Shown here: positions 1 through 8,292 of the stretch, in pieces | Layout of the letters: every line of letters begins with the position of its first letter | Position numbering within the stretch: position 1 is the first letter of the stretch | Assembly (NCBI GenBank): GCA_024641655.1 | Contig: JAHECR010000003.1 | Location: forward strand, 1 to 64,000 | From: Acidimicrobiaceae bacterium | GTDB lineage: Bacteria > Actinomycetota > Acidimicrobiia > Acidimicrobiales > UBA8592 | Direction of reading: 5' to 3' | Length of the DNA: 64,000 nucleotides | The notes under the pieces: generated by a model | What the model saw: the letters and a program-made list of their open reading frames with translations, nothing else | The model's database searches: none | Told to the model about the DNA's origin: nothing | Made by a program: the position numbers and the translations under genes

Positions 1-347
1 AAGGTGGCAAGCGATCGCTGGACTTCCTCGGGAAGGCCTTCGACGATGTAGGAGACCAGCTGCCCGGCCTTCATCAAGGCGCCCTTCATGTTGCCGAGCT
101 CGCGGGTGACGTCCTCCGCGGAACGAATGACGAACTCCTTCTCCAACGCCGCCCGCCGTTCCTCGTCGGCGGCCGCGCCTCGCACCCGCAGAACGGCGTA
201 GTGCAGCGCCCGTCGCGCCGAGAGCCGCCAAACGCGCGCGGTCCGCTGGGCCCAGGCGCGCCGATCCCGGTCGCGCCGCAGCCACCATCTGGCGCCGGCG
301 CCCGCGCCGAGCGCGGCCCCGCACGCGGCGACCACTCGGCGCCTCAT
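1..347 (-). CDS. ABC1/UbiB-family atypical kinase, N-terminal part (runs off the window)
   Basis: Reading leftward from the ATG at 347-345, the frame stays open for 115 codons to the window edge. An arginine-rich N-terminus is followed by a stretch ending in LGNMKGALMKAGQLVSYI and then EGLPEEVQ. That matches the conserved start of the ABC1/AarF/UbiB kinase-like fold, where the usual form is LGxxKGxxMKxGQ. Family members are linked to quinone or other lipid metabolism, but in actinobacteria the substrate is generally unknown. The catalytic core lies outside the window, so nothing can be said about activity. No clear ribosome binding site precedes the ATG. Confidence 0.75.
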   Translation of the reverse strand, partial: MRRRVVAACGAALGAGAGARWWLRRDRDRRAWAQRTARVWRLSARRALHYAVLRVRGAAADEERRAALEKEFVIRSAEDVTRELGNMKGALMKAGQLVSYIVEGLPEEVQRSLAT

Positions 348-460
348 ACCCGCCCTGATCTTCGCTGATCACGCACGCCCACGGCCCCGACGGTAGGGGT
401 TCGTGGTGCGCGACGGGCCTCACCGCCTCGGAATCGGGGGCCAGACGGCGCGCGACGACG

Positions 461-670
461 TCAGTGCTGGGCGAGCGGCAGCGCGATCTCGGCGGGCAGT
501 TTCGTGGCAGCGCACGCGGCCAACGACGGACGCTCCGCGAGGGTGCCGTCGGCGATGGCCGCCCGACACGATGGGCAACGGTCGTTGCCATCGCGAGACA
601 GGCAGGTGAGCGCCACCTCGACGTCGTCGAGCTCCTGCTCGAGTCGATCCAGATCGGTCATGGCGGCCAT
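461..670 (-). CDS. Small DksA/TraR-like zinc-finger protein
   Basis: This 69-residue protein has a short helical N-terminus (DLDRLEQELDDVEVAL). It is followed by CPSC, then an ERPSLAAC stretch that resembles the C4 zinc finger of DksA/TraR proteins, where CxxC is followed by RPxxxxCxxC. Only three of the four usual cysteines are visible, because the last pair is reduced to a single Cys. The long coiled coil of full DksA is missing, so binding in the RNA polymerase secondary channel is doubtful. The start at 670 is preferred because TACGCT lies 6 nt upstream, as for leaderless transcripts elsewhere in this window. Confidence 0.55.
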   Translation of the reverse strand: MAAMTDLDRLEQELDDVEVALTCLSRDGNDRCPSCRAAIADGTLAERPSLAACAATKLPAEIALPLAQH

Positions 671-676
671 GGGCGG

Positions 677-682
677 AGCGTA
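677..682 (-). promoter_or_regulatory. Candidate -10 element (TACGCT) of a leaderless promoter
   Basis: TACGCT on the minus strand ends 6 nt before the ATG at 670, so transcription would start at or next to the start codon. No -35 motif is evident. Confidence 0.4.
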
Positions 683-765
683 CCGCAGCCTCTGGGGGCC
701 ACTTGTAATCCGTCATCGAGAAGATCTGTTTGGGGCCATGCCCTACCGGGTGCCACAGTGGCGCC

Positions 766-1863
766 ATGAGGTTCCGCGTCCGCGACCAACCCGTTCCCCC
801 GCTCGGTCGTCTTCGGACGTATGTGTGCGGGATCACGCCCTACGCGACGACCCACCTCGGCCATGCCTTCACGTTCACGTGGATCGACACCTTGGCCAGG
901 GTGATGGATCACGTCGGCGCGCACATGGAGGTGTGTCGCAACGTCACCGACGTCGACGAGGACCTCTTCCACGAAGCCGAGGTTCGCGGCGAGCCCTGGC
1001 AGCTCGTGGCCAACCAGTGGCTGTACCAGTTCGAAGACGACATGCGGAAGCTGCACGTGCGGCGCCCGGCCTTCGAACCGCTCGCCCGCGACTACGTGAA
1101 CGAGGTGATCTTCCTGGTCCTGGCCTTGCTCGAACGCGATGCCGCGTACCAGCGAGGCGACACCGTCTACTTCCGCGGCGCCGCGATGGCCGAACGAGCC
1201 GGTTTGTCCGAGGCCGCGGCCATTGCTGCCCACGACGCTGCTCACGGCAACACCGGGGACCCGAACAAGGAACACCCGCTCGATGCGGCCCTCTGGCTGC
1301 CCTCGACGGAGGGCCAACCGCGTTGGAAGAGCCCCTTCGGGGAAGGCCGACCGGGATGGCATGTCGAATGTGCCGCGATGGCGACGTCGATCCTCGGTCT
1401 CGCCATCGACGTGCATGCCGGCGGCGAGGACCTCGCGTTCCCGCACCACACCTACGAGTCGGCAATCGCGGAAGCCGCCACTGGCGTCACCCCCTACGCC
1501 CGAGCCTGGATGCACATGGGTACCGTGCGGATCAACGGCGCCAAGATGGCGAAGTCCACCGGCAATCTCGTGTTCCTGCGCGACCTCTACGAGGGGTGGG
1601 AACCCACGGCGATACGACTGATGCTGCTCGACCGACCATGGTGGGATTCCTGGGACTTCGCGCCGGCGGAGCTCGACCGTGCCGCGTCACGACTCGATGC
1701 GTTGCGTACGGCCGCGTCGGTAGCGGGGGGCAGCGAGTCGGCGGCATCGGAGGTAGCGCGCCTGATGGTCGAAGGCCAGGAGTCGACCGCAGCGATCGAT
1801 CTCGCCATCGCCGAGAGCGGCGAGAGCGCCCGCCTCGCGACGCGCCTGCTCGGACTGCTCTGA
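766..1863 (+). CDS. mshC: MshC-like cysteine:glucosaminyl-inositol ligase (CysRS-related)
   Basis: This looks like the ATP-dependent ligase that joins cysteine to GlcN-inositol in mycothiol synthesis. The class I synthetase HIGH motif appears as HLGH (residues 30-33) just after C21 in YVCGITPY, the MshC form rather than the CysRS form. The zinc-site region follows as WHVECAAMA and GGEDLAFPHHTYE. The KMSKS loop is KMAKS, a one-residue variant. At 365 residues it is somewhat shorter than typical MshC of about 410, mostly at the C-terminus. The ATG at 766 is chosen over the upstream TTG at 730 because homology begins there. A shortened CysRS paralogue is the alternative. Confidence 0.75.
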   Translation: MRFRVRDQPVPPLGRLRTYVCGITPYATTHLGHAFTFTWIDTLARVMDHVGAHMEVCRNVTDVDEDLFHEAEVRGEPWQLVANQWLYQFEDDMRKLHVRRPAFEPLARDYVNEVIFLVLALLERDAAYQRGDTVYFRGAAMAERAGLSEAAAIAAHDAAHGNTGDPNKEHPLDAALWLPSTEGQPRWKSPFGEGRPGWHVECAAMATSILGLAIDVHAGGEDLAFPHHTYESAIAEAATGVTPYARAWMHMGTVRINGAKMAKSTGNLVFLRDLYEGWEPTAIRLMLLDRPWWDSWDFAPAELDRAASRLDALRTAASVAGGSESAASEVARLMVEGQESTAAIDLAIAESGESARLATRLLGLL

Positions 1864-1939
1864 GGCCATCGGGAGCCCGACGACCGGGACGGGCCTTTGG
1901 CCTCTCTCCCTGCCGTGAAAGCGGGCGCATGATCGACCC

Positions 1940-3073
1940 ATGATGATCGTTCCGTTGGGCCTGATCGTGATCGCCGTGATCGTCATGGCAGTGCGCACCC
2001 ATGCGCGCGATGGCGCGCACGACTTCTCCTTGACGCCGCCCTCGCCGGGATCGCTCGGCACAGCGGCCCGATCGGCGTTCACAGGCGCCAGCGCGACCAG
2101 CGGACTCGAAGCCAAACTCCGAACCTGGGTCGACGCCGGCCTCATCGACGACGACGAGGCTTCGGCGATCACCACCTTCGAAGAGAGCCGGGTTCCCGAG
2201 CGGCCGAGCCGGGTGCCCATGGCCGCCGAGGCCGTGGGCTACATCGGCGGCGGTCTGCTGGTGGCGGCGATCTTCCTGCTGTTCGGCAACCGCTGGGAGT
2301 CGATGGCCACCCCGGCACGGATTGCGGTGCTCACCGCGGCGACCGCGCTGGCGGCGTTGTCGGGATGGTGGACCGGGCGAAACGAGGAGCCGGCGCTCCA
2401 ACGACTCGGCAGCGTCTTGTGGATCCTTGCCGTTGCCGCAACCGCCGGGCTCGCCGCGGAGATCTGGATCGACGCCATTCACGACGGCGAGGCGCCCGAC
2501 CGGGGCTCGGCGTTGTTCATCGGGTCGATCACCTTGGTCGCCGCCATCGCTGCCTGGACCCGTCGCCACGAGCCCCTCCAGCATGCGGCCATGTTCGTCG
2601 CGGCGATCGTGACCACGATCGGCGTCACCGAAATGACCGTGGCTGAACGACGGTTCGGCGTGACACACGTGGCAGTCGCCCTTCTCGTCCTCGGCGGCGC
2701 GTGGCTTGCGTCGGGGCTGCGCGGCTGGCTGCCCCCGGCATTGCTGGCCGAGCTCGCCGGATCGGGCACGGCGTTGATCGCAGCGCAGATGATGCGCGAG
2801 GATCACGATGAGATCGCCCTGTGGCTCGGCATCGGGGTCGCGGTGGTGCTGCTGGTCCTCGGGGTGATCCGCTCGGACGTGCTCGTGCTGTTGGTCGGCA
2901 CGCTGGGATTGTTCCAGTGGACCCCGCAGATCGCCCTCTTCTATCTCGAGGACTCGCTGGGCGCCGAGGCCACCCTCGGCCTCATCGGCGCGCTGCTGAT
3001 CGCTGTGGCCGGCTCCATCACGAAGGTCTACCCCGCCGTGCGCGCCCGCCGCGGCGCCATGCGGGGAACCTAG
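1940..3073 (+). CDS. DUF2157-type multi-pass membrane protein
   Basis: The 377-residue protein starts with a short hydrophobic segment. It then has a soluble DUF2157-like region: LEAKLRTWVDAGLIDDDEA and ITTFEES, the family's pattern of a helix ending in GLI followed by an acidic turn. From about residue 95 there are roughly ten closely spaced hydrophobic helices. Function in this family is unknown. The next gene starts 9 nt after its stop, but that gene may have its own start-proximal promoter. Confidence 0.7.
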   Translation: MMIVPLGLIVIAVIVMAVRTHARDGAHDFSLTPPSPGSLGTAARSAFTGASATSGLEAKLRTWVDAGLIDDDEASAITTFEESRVPERPSRVPMAAEAVGYIGGGLLVAAIFLLFGNRWESMATPARIAVLTAATALAALSGWWTGRNEEPALQRLGSVLWILAVAATAGLAAEIWIDAIHDGEAPDRGSALFIGSITLVAAIAAWTRRHEPLQHAAMFVAAIVTTIGVTEMTVAERRFGVTHVAVALLVLGGAWLASGLRGWLPPALLAELAGSGTALIAAQMMREDHDEIALWLGIGVAVVLLVLGVIRSDVLVLLVGTLGLFQWTPQIALFYLEDSLGAEATLGLIGALLIAVAGSITKVYPAVRARRGAMRGT

Positions 3074-3076
3074 GCT
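3071..3076 (+). promoter_or_regulatory. Candidate -10 element (TAGGCT) for map
   Basis: TAGGCT, which includes the stop codon of the DUF2157 gene, ends 6 nt before the GTG start at 3083. The spacing fits leaderless transcription. No -35 is evident. Confidence 0.3.
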
Positions 3077-3082
3077 CGAAGT

Positions 3083-4072
3083 GTGGCCCGTCTTCGAAGC
3101 AACGATCCATGCTGGTGTCAGAGCGGCAAGAAGTTCAAGCGGTGCCACGGTGACACACGCCGGTTGAGCCGCCCGACGGTGACCCTCGGCACGGTCGGAC
3201 CGATGCGACCGGTGCCCGGCCACATCGTCCGGCCCGACTACGTCGCCTCCGGCAGGATCGGCACGTCGACGGAGCCCCAGGTCCTCGTGGGCGCGGCCCT
3301 CGACCGGATGCGACACGCTTGCGCGGTCGCCGCCGAGGTGCTCCGGCGAAGCGGTGAGCTCGTCGCCGTCGGGGTCACGACCGACCTCCTCGACGCCGCC
3401 GCCCACGACACTTACCTGGAACTCGGCGCCTACCCCAGCACGCTCGGGTACCGGGGCTACCCCAAGTCGCTGTGTACCTCGGTGAACGGCGTCGTCTGCC
3501 ACGGGATCCCCGACGACCGTCCGCTCCGAGGCGGCGACATCGTGAACATCGACGTCACGGCGTTCGTCGAGGGAATGCACGGCGACACCTCGGCAACCTT
3601 CGTGGTCGGCTCGGTCGACGAGCCCACCGCTGCCCTCGTGGCGACGACGCGCGAGGCGACCCTGCGCGGGATCGCGGCCATCGAGCCGGGGATGCCGTTG
3701 CAGCGCATTGCCGCGGCCATCGAGCCGTTTGCCCACAGCCGCGGCTTCGACGTGATCCGTGAGTACGGCGGCCACGGGATCGGCGAGACGTTCCATGCCG
3801 CACCGCACGTGTACCACCACCTGGTCACCACGGACCGTTTCGTCGTCGAGCCGGGAATGACCTTCACCGTGGAGCCGATGCTCACCAGCGGCACAGCAGA
3901 CTTCACCCGCGCCCCCGATGGGTGGACCGAGCACACCGACGACGACCTGCCGTCGGCGCAGTTCGAGCACACGGTGGTGGTCACCGACGTCGGCGCCGAG
4001 ATCCTGACGGTCACCGCCGACGGACGTTCGGTTGCAGGCACCCTCGACGAGCTCGACCTGAGTCGCCCCTGA
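3083..4072 (+). CDS. map: Type I methionine aminopeptidase with N-terminal SEC-C zinc motif
   Basis: Removes the initiator methionine from nascent proteins. All five metal ligands of the pita-bread fold are visible: D157 (VNIDVTAF), D168 (GDTSATF), H231 (GGHGIGETFH), E264 (FTVEPML) and E295 (FEHTVVV). The first 23 residues form a SEC-C zinc motif with C10, C12, C21 and H22, the kind also seen at the C-terminus of SecA and thought to aid docking at the ribosome or binding to partner proteins. A linker to about residue 50 joins it to the catalytic domain. The start is GTG. A near-perfect inverted repeat begins at the stop codon. Confidence 0.92.
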   Translation: MARLRSNDPCWCQSGKKFKRCHGDTRRLSRPTVTLGTVGPMRPVPGHIVRPDYVASGRIGTSTEPQVLVGAALDRMRHACAVAAEVLRRSGELVAVGVTTDLLDAAAHDTYLELGAYPSTLGYRGYPKSLCTSVNGVVCHGIPDDRPLRGGDIVNIDVTAFVEGMHGDTSATFVVGSVDEPTAALVATTREATLRGIAAIEPGMPLQRIAAAIEPFAHSRGFDVIREYGGHGIGETFHAAPHVYHHLVTTDRFVVEPGMTFTVEPMLTSGTADFTRAPDGWTEHTDDDLPSAQFEHTVVVTDVGAEILTVTADGRSVAGTLDELDLSRP

Positions 4073-4121
4073 GGTGTCAGACACCTGTCCGAATGTCCGG
4101 ACAAGTGTCTGACACCTCAGG
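4068..4121. terminator. Long inverted repeat between convergent genes (bidirectional terminator-like)
   Basis: Arms of 23 nt at 4068-4090 and 4099-4121 pair with one wobble around the 8-nt loop GAATGTCC. The repeat covers the stop codons of map (+) and the small gene on the minus strand. There is no flanking T-run, so it is terminator-like rather than a classical intrinsic terminator. An exported repeat of REP type is an alternative. Confidence 0.55.
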
Positions 4122-4449
4122 GCTCGATCACGATCCAACCGCGGCGCTGGAGCTCGGCGGCGAGCTGCTCGGGTTTCATGGAGCGCAGCGTCCGTTCGTC
4201 GGCGGTGAGCCGGGCAGGCGGCGCCGGTCGGGCCACGGCATCGCTGCCGTCGGTCTCGTTTGACTGGAGCTGTTCGATGAACGCCTCGGCCTCGTCGCGG
4301 GTGAACTTGCCTGCTGCCTGCCGCTGCGTGAAACCCATCGGTCCGCGTGCGTCGCGAAAATCGACGTGGCCCGCATCGTTGAGGAGCTCGAGGAGGAGCG
4401 CCACCTGCCGGTGCGAGGCCGGTGGACCTGACTGCTGACCAAATGCCAT
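4117..4449 (-). CDS. Small conserved protein of unknown function
   Basis: The protein is 110 residues and soluble. Its N-terminal half contains RQVALLLELLNDAGHVDF, DARGPMGFTQRQ and FTRDEAEAFIEQL, which read as two or three helices with a possible helix-turn-helix feel. A proline-rich linker leads to a conserved-looking tail (MKPEQLAAELQRRGWIVI). The ATG at 4449 is preferred over the GTG at 4467 because GGGGGAG sits 8 nt upstream. A frameshifted relic of the same family lies at 42135-42387, so this is a real gene family although its function is unknown to me. Confidence 0.6.
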   Translation of the reverse strand: MAFGQQSGPPASHRQVALLLELLNDAGHVDFRDARGPMGFTQRQAAGKFTRDEAEAFIEQLQSNETDGSDAVARPAPPARLTADERTLRSMKPEQLAAELQRRGWIVIEP

Positions 4450-4484
4450 GGGAGCAGTCTCCCCCACCGCAGTGACAATCGGGG

Positions 4485-5882
4485 TCAGCCCGCCGCGTCG
4501 GCTGCGGGGATCTCACCTGCCTGGAAAAGGCCCAGTGCACCCTTGCCCACGTTTGCGAACTTGTGGGTGACGATGGGGTAGAGCCCGGCTTCGTCGAAAC
4601 TGAACTCCACGAAGCCGCCCTGGGCGGGCTGCAAGTCGAGAACCTGGGAGCCCCCGTGAGTCTCGTCGGGTTGGAGCGTGTAGCGACCTTCCTTGAAGAC
4701 AGTGTCGAAGATGGTGCCCACGATGTGGAACGCCGAGTTCTCCGAAGGCCCGTCATCGACGACCCACACGCGGACGCGCTCGTCGGGTTCGACACGGATC
4801 GGCGCGAATTTGTATTGATTCCAGTAGCCGTTGAACACGACCGCGTCCCACTGCTCGCCGATCATCTTCGTGAGATCACCGGGTCGGCCCTCGGGCCCGA
4901 GATAGAACTCGCTCTGCACGAGAAGGAACTCGTGGTCGACCGGCGCCAGCTCCGGCGGGTCGATGATGATGACCCCGAACATCCCGTTGCCGATGTGGTG
5001 CAGCGTTGGAGCCGTGCCGCAGTGATACATGAAGGCACCGGAATGCTTCGCCTCGAACTGGTAGACCAGCGACTCGCCGGGTTGAATCGTCCGCATCTCG
5101 TCGTTCCAAGCGACCTTCGACGCGTGGAGGTCGATGGAGTGACCCAGCGTGCCGTCGTTGACCAACGTGATCGTGAAGATGTCGCCGACCTTGCCGCGAA
5201 GCGTCGGGCCGGGTACCTGGTCATCGAAGGTCCACAGCTCCTGGGTCACCCCGGGAGCGACCTCAATGACCTTCTCCGTCGCGTGCATGGTCAAGCGGTG
5301 TTCTTCACCACCCGGTGCCGGTGCGAGCCGCGCATCATAGGGAGCCCACGTCGCTGCGGGCGTCGCCTGAGGGTCGATGACGGCCGCTGCTGTCTCCGGG
5401 GACGGGGAAACGACGCCTCCACCGTCGTGTGCCGATGCACCCGACGGTGGCGCTGCGCTCGTGACGTTGACCTTCAGCACCATGCCAGCGGCCTTGTGGC
5501 CGGGCACCGTGCACCACGCCTCACCGGAGGCAGTCATGACCCCGAGTGACACCTCTGCGGACGACCCGGGCGCAAGAAGATCGGAGCCAGTGGTCCCGTT
5601 CCATTTGAGGTCGTGCGGGACGGATCCATGGTTGACGAGGCGGACGACGAGCTCCGCGCCGCCAGGCACATCGACCGACGAGGGCGAGACGTACATGTCG
5701 CCGAGCTCCACGTCGATGGTGACGATCTGCGTTGACGCTGCGGCTCGCGCTTCATCGCGGGCGCGGAACGACAAACCCGCGCCGACCAGGGCGGCGAACA
5801 TGGCGAGCAAGGCGATCGACGCGCCGAGGACGCCGACAGCTTCCGCCGCGCCTCGGGAACTCGGGTGTTGGGATGTTGCCAT
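4485..5882 (-). CDS. nirK: Copper nitrite reductase-like protein with fused N-terminal cupredoxin
   Basis: The 465-residue protein has a membrane anchor at residues 18-38. A cupredoxin domain follows (about 50-140) with full type 1 copper ligands H90, C124, H129 and M134. Then come two multicopper-oxidase-type domains. The first has H248, D251, H253, H287, C288, H296 and M301. The second has H386 and H440. These align with the type 1 and type 2 copper ligands of NirK, including the catalytic Asp and His, so reduction of nitrite to NO is likely, with the fused cupredoxin perhaps delivering electrons. The ATG at 5882 has AGGAGG 7 nt upstream. The gene lies just downstream of an NsrR-like regulator. 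A different two-domain copper oxidase is the alternative. Confidence 0.72.
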   Translation of the reverse strand: MATSQHPSSRGAAEAVGVLGASIALLAMFAALVGAGLSFRARDEARAAASTQIVTIDVELGDMYVSPSSVDVPGGAELVVRLVNHGSVPHDLKWNGTTGSDLLAPGSSAEVSLGVMTASGEAWCTVPGHKAAGMVLKVNVTSAAPPSGASAHDGGGVVSPSPETAAAVIDPQATPAATWAPYDARLAPAPGGEEHRLTMHATEKVIEVAPGVTQELWTFDDQVPGPTLRGKVGDIFTITLVNDGTLGHSIDLHASKVAWNDEMRTIQPGESLVYQFEAKHSGAFMYHCGTAPTLHHIGNGMFGVIIIDPPELAPVDHEFLLVQSEFYLGPEGRPGDLTKMIGEQWDAVVFNGYWNQYKFAPIRVEPDERVRVWVVDDGPSENSAFHIVGTIFDTVFKEGRYTLQPDETHGGSQVLDLQPAQGGFVEFSFDEAGLYPIVTHKFANVGKGALGLFQAGEIPAADAAG

Positions 5883-5943
5883 GGTTGGCCTCCTCAGCTC
5901 GTTCGGGTCTCGATGCATGTGGTGACCGCCACCCTCGGAGCGG

Positions 5944-6348
5944 TCATGGCCGGTCTCCGAGATCGCCGAGCGGGGTGGCTGCCAGCTCGGACAGGAGGAG
6001 GGTCCGTGCCCTCGTCCACGGCACGTGCAGGGCACATGGGCCCCCGCCGCCGCAGGCACGATCCTCGAGCACACAGCCGCCTACATCGGTCGGCCCTTCC
6101 ACTGCTTCGATCACGTCGAGCACGCTCACGGTCGCAGGATCGGCGGCGGCCTCGTAGCCCCCCGTCGGACCGGGCTCGGACCGGACCCAGCCGCGGTTGA
6201 CCAGCGGCGTCATTGCCTGCGCAAGAAACCCTGGAGACGCATCGAGACGTTCCGCGAGCTCGCCCGCCTTCATGCGGCCCGAAGCGCTCGCCAACAGGAG
6301 GAACGCTCGTGTTGCCAGATCGGCTTTCCGGGTTATCTCTAGTCGCAC
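5944..6348 (-). CDS. Rrf2-family regulator with NsrR-like cysteine cluster
   Basis: The 134-residue protein has an N-terminal winged helix (RKADLATRAFLLLA, then GELAERLDASPGFLAQAM) and a recognition wing ending GGYEAA. Cysteines C92, C99 and C105 match the three-cysteine cluster-binding loop of NsrR and IscR relatives. NsrR proteins use an Fe-S cluster to sense nitric oxide and repress NO-related genes. Only 61 nt separate it from the nitrite reductase-like gene downstream, so regulation of NO production is a coherent reading. The start is GTG at 6348, inside a partly palindromic site that may serve autoregulation. Confidence 0.72.
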   Translation of the reverse strand: MRLEITRKADLATRAFLLLASASGRMKAGELAERLDASPGFLAQAMTPLVNRGWVRSEPGPTGGYEAAADPATVSVLDVIEAVEGPTDVGGCVLEDRACGGGGPCALHVPWTRARTLLLSELAATPLGDLGDRP

Positions 6349-6360
6349 ACTATGAGACTA
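6340..6360. promoter_or_regulatory. Candidate palindromic operator over the start of the Rrf2 regulator
   Basis: The 21-bp segment begins TAGTC and ends GACTA. About 16 of 20 paired positions are symmetric around the centre. It overlaps the GTG start codon and the presumed promoter of the regulator-nirK pair, a usual place for an autoregulatory Rrf2 site. Confidence 0.4.
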
Positions 6361-6501
6361 CTCTTTTGTCGCAGCATGACAAGCGGCGCGACAACGAAAG
6401 GGCGAGACACGTCGCCGACGAGTCCACCAGCCCCTCGGCCCAGGGCGCGGTGTCGCTCGGATCCTTCGGTGACCCGAACGCGGGCAGTCCCAGGAGGATG
6501 G

Positions 6502-8292
6502 TCAGCCGGCACCCGGTAAGGCGGGGAGGACCGTCATCGAGGACGTTTCGATGATGCCCTGATCGGTGACGCCCACGTCGGGGATGTTGGGAAGGCACAG
6601 GAAATTGAGGGCGTACAGCGGCCGGTACGGGACGGTGCAGCCCAGCTCGTCGAGCAGCACGGCCTCGACGGCGTCGAGGCCGTCGGCCAGCTCGTCCAGG
6701 CTCGCTTCGGACAACAACCCGGCGATGGGCAGCGGGGTGATCGCCCGCACCTCGCTGCCCACGACGGCGCAGTACCCGCCCCCGGCTGCGGCGACGGCGT
6801 TGGCGGCCACCGCCATCGACTCGTGGGAGTCGCCGACGACGAAGATGTTGTGGGAGTCGTGGTTCACCGTGCAGGCGACTGCTCCTCCGCTGATCCCGAG
6901 ACCGCCCACGAAGCCCCGTCCGGTTGCGCCGTTGCCGGTGTGGCGCTCGACCACGGCGATGCTGAGGACGTCCTGGCTCGGATCGGGTTGCACGATGCCG
7001 TCGGAGACGGTCAGCGCTGCCGTACGCAGGGTCTTGGGTCCCCCGAACTCGACGACGCTGACGGTGACGGGCCCGTCGCCGTCGGCGCGCAGCGCCACCT
7101 GATCGGGGGTTATCGCGGCGTTCAGCCGGATGGTGTCGGTGCTCCACGTCGGGTAGGTCGGCACGGTCACATCGACCACCAGTCGATCGTCACGGGCGAC
7201 GACGCGCCCTCGCTGCACCACCATCGACGCGGCGAACGACGCGAGGTCGTCGAGGATCACCAGATCGGCGAGCTTGCCGGGCGTGACGCTGCCGCGGTCA
7301 CGGTCGAGCCGCATCAACTCTGCGGCGTTGAGGGTGGCCATCTGGATGGCCTCCAGCGGGTCGAATCCCGAGGCGATGGCCAAGCGGACTCGCTGGTCGA
7401 GGTGACCCTCGCGGCGAAGGATGTTGGGATGGATGTCGTCGGTGCACAGCACGAGGTAGCGGGTGTCGATGCGGTGGTTCGCCATGGCTGCTGCCAGCTC
7501 GGGCCACTGCTCGGCAGGGAGACGGTCGATCCGTGGGGTCAGGAGCACCCGAAGGCCCCGCCGCAGCTGTTCGAGCACTTCGTCGACGCTCTCGGCGACA
7601 TGAGTGTCCTCGATGCCGCTCGCGATGGAGGCGTCGAGGATCGCTCCAGTGAAGCCGGGGAGCTGGCCGCCGACGGTCTTGCCCCGATCGATCGTGGCCT
7701 CGATCTTGACGAGCTGGCCGGGGTCCGCCGCCAGGAGCAGTGCCGGGTTGATGTCACCGCCCAGACAGACGGCGTCGGGACGATCGAGCAGCGCCAGGGT
7801 GGTCTCGAAGTCGAGCTCGCTGCCGGAGGTCTCGAGGTGCGCCGGCAACGCCGGGACCCGACCCGGCACCCGCAACAGCACGTCGAGGGGAAGTGACGCC
7901 GCCTCGTCGAGCAGCAGGTGGATGCCTGGCAACCCGAGCACGTTCGCGATCTCGTGGGGATCGGCGACGAGGGTCAGCACACCTCGGGGCACGATCGCTC
8001 GGGCAAGTTCGGTGACCGTGAGGTTCGAACTCTCGATGTGGACGTGGGGGTCGATCAACCCCGGCGACACATGACGTCCCTCGAGATCGATCACCTCGGT
8101 CGTAGGGTGCGCCGAGTACGCACCGGGACGCGCCAGCGCCGCGACCCGGTCCCCGGCGACGACGACGTCGGCGTGGATCACCTCGCGCGTCGTGACCGAC
8201 ACGACCCGAGCGTTTCGCAACACCAGATCGGCGGGTGCATCGCCCAGGGCGACGGCGATCACCCGGGCGCGGTCGAACCGCAGCGCGTTCAC
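6502..8292 (-). CDS. ade: Adenine deaminase
   Basis: Hydrolyses adenine to hypoxanthine and ammonia in purine salvage. The 596-residue length is normal for the Ade-type amidohydrolase. Visible metal-site motifs are SPGLIDPHVHIESS, VADPHEIANVLG and the later CTDDIHPN. The C-terminal half carries the family's NHDSHNIFVVGDS stretch and ends in the small-domain motif SMTVLP. The GTG start at 8292 overlaps the stop codon of a 21-codon upstream ORF, which suggests translational coupling. Heliorhodopsin lies upstream on the same strand, but a promoter-like TAACGT sits between the two. Confidence 0.9.
   Translation of the reverse strand: MNALRFDRARVIAVALGDAPADLVLRNARVVSVTTREVIHADVVVAGDRVAALARPGAYSAHPTTEVIDLEGRHVSPGLIDPHVHIESSNLTVTELARAIVPRGVLTLVADPHEIANVLGLPGIHLLLDEAASLPLDVLLRVPGRVPALPAHLETSGSELDFETTLALLDRPDAVCLGGDINPALLLAADPGQLVKIEATIDRGKTVGGQLPGFTGAILDASIASGIEDTHVAESVDEVLEQLRRGLRVLLTPRIDRLPAEQWPELAAAMANHRIDTRYLVLCTDDIHPNILRREGHLDQRVRLAIASGFDPLEAIQMATLNAAELMRLDRDRGSVTPGKLADLVILDDLASFAASMVVQRGRVVARDDRLVVDVTVPTYPTWSTDTIRLNAAITPDQVALRADGDGPVTVSVVEFGGPKTLRTAALTVSDGIVQPDPSQDVLSIAVVERHTGNGATGRGFVGGLGISGGAVACTVNHDSHNIFVVGDSHESMAVAANAVAAAGGGYCAVVGSEVRAITPLPIAGLLSEASLDELADGLDAVEAVLLDELGCTVPYRPLYALNFLCLPNIPDVGVTDQGIIETSSMTVLPALPGAG

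Noticed and set aside
420-836. Minus-strand frame of 138 codons at the left end
   Set aside because: It is an arginine-rich shadow of the MshC-like gene start and the DksA-like gene.
4068-4121. Insertion-sequence end
   Set aside because: Repeat is self-contained as a hairpin, with no transposase nearby.
1532-4795. A 1087-codon open frame on the minus strand
   Set aside because: It is antisense to the mshC-like gene, the DUF2157 gene and map, which all show clear families. High GC gives long shadow frames.
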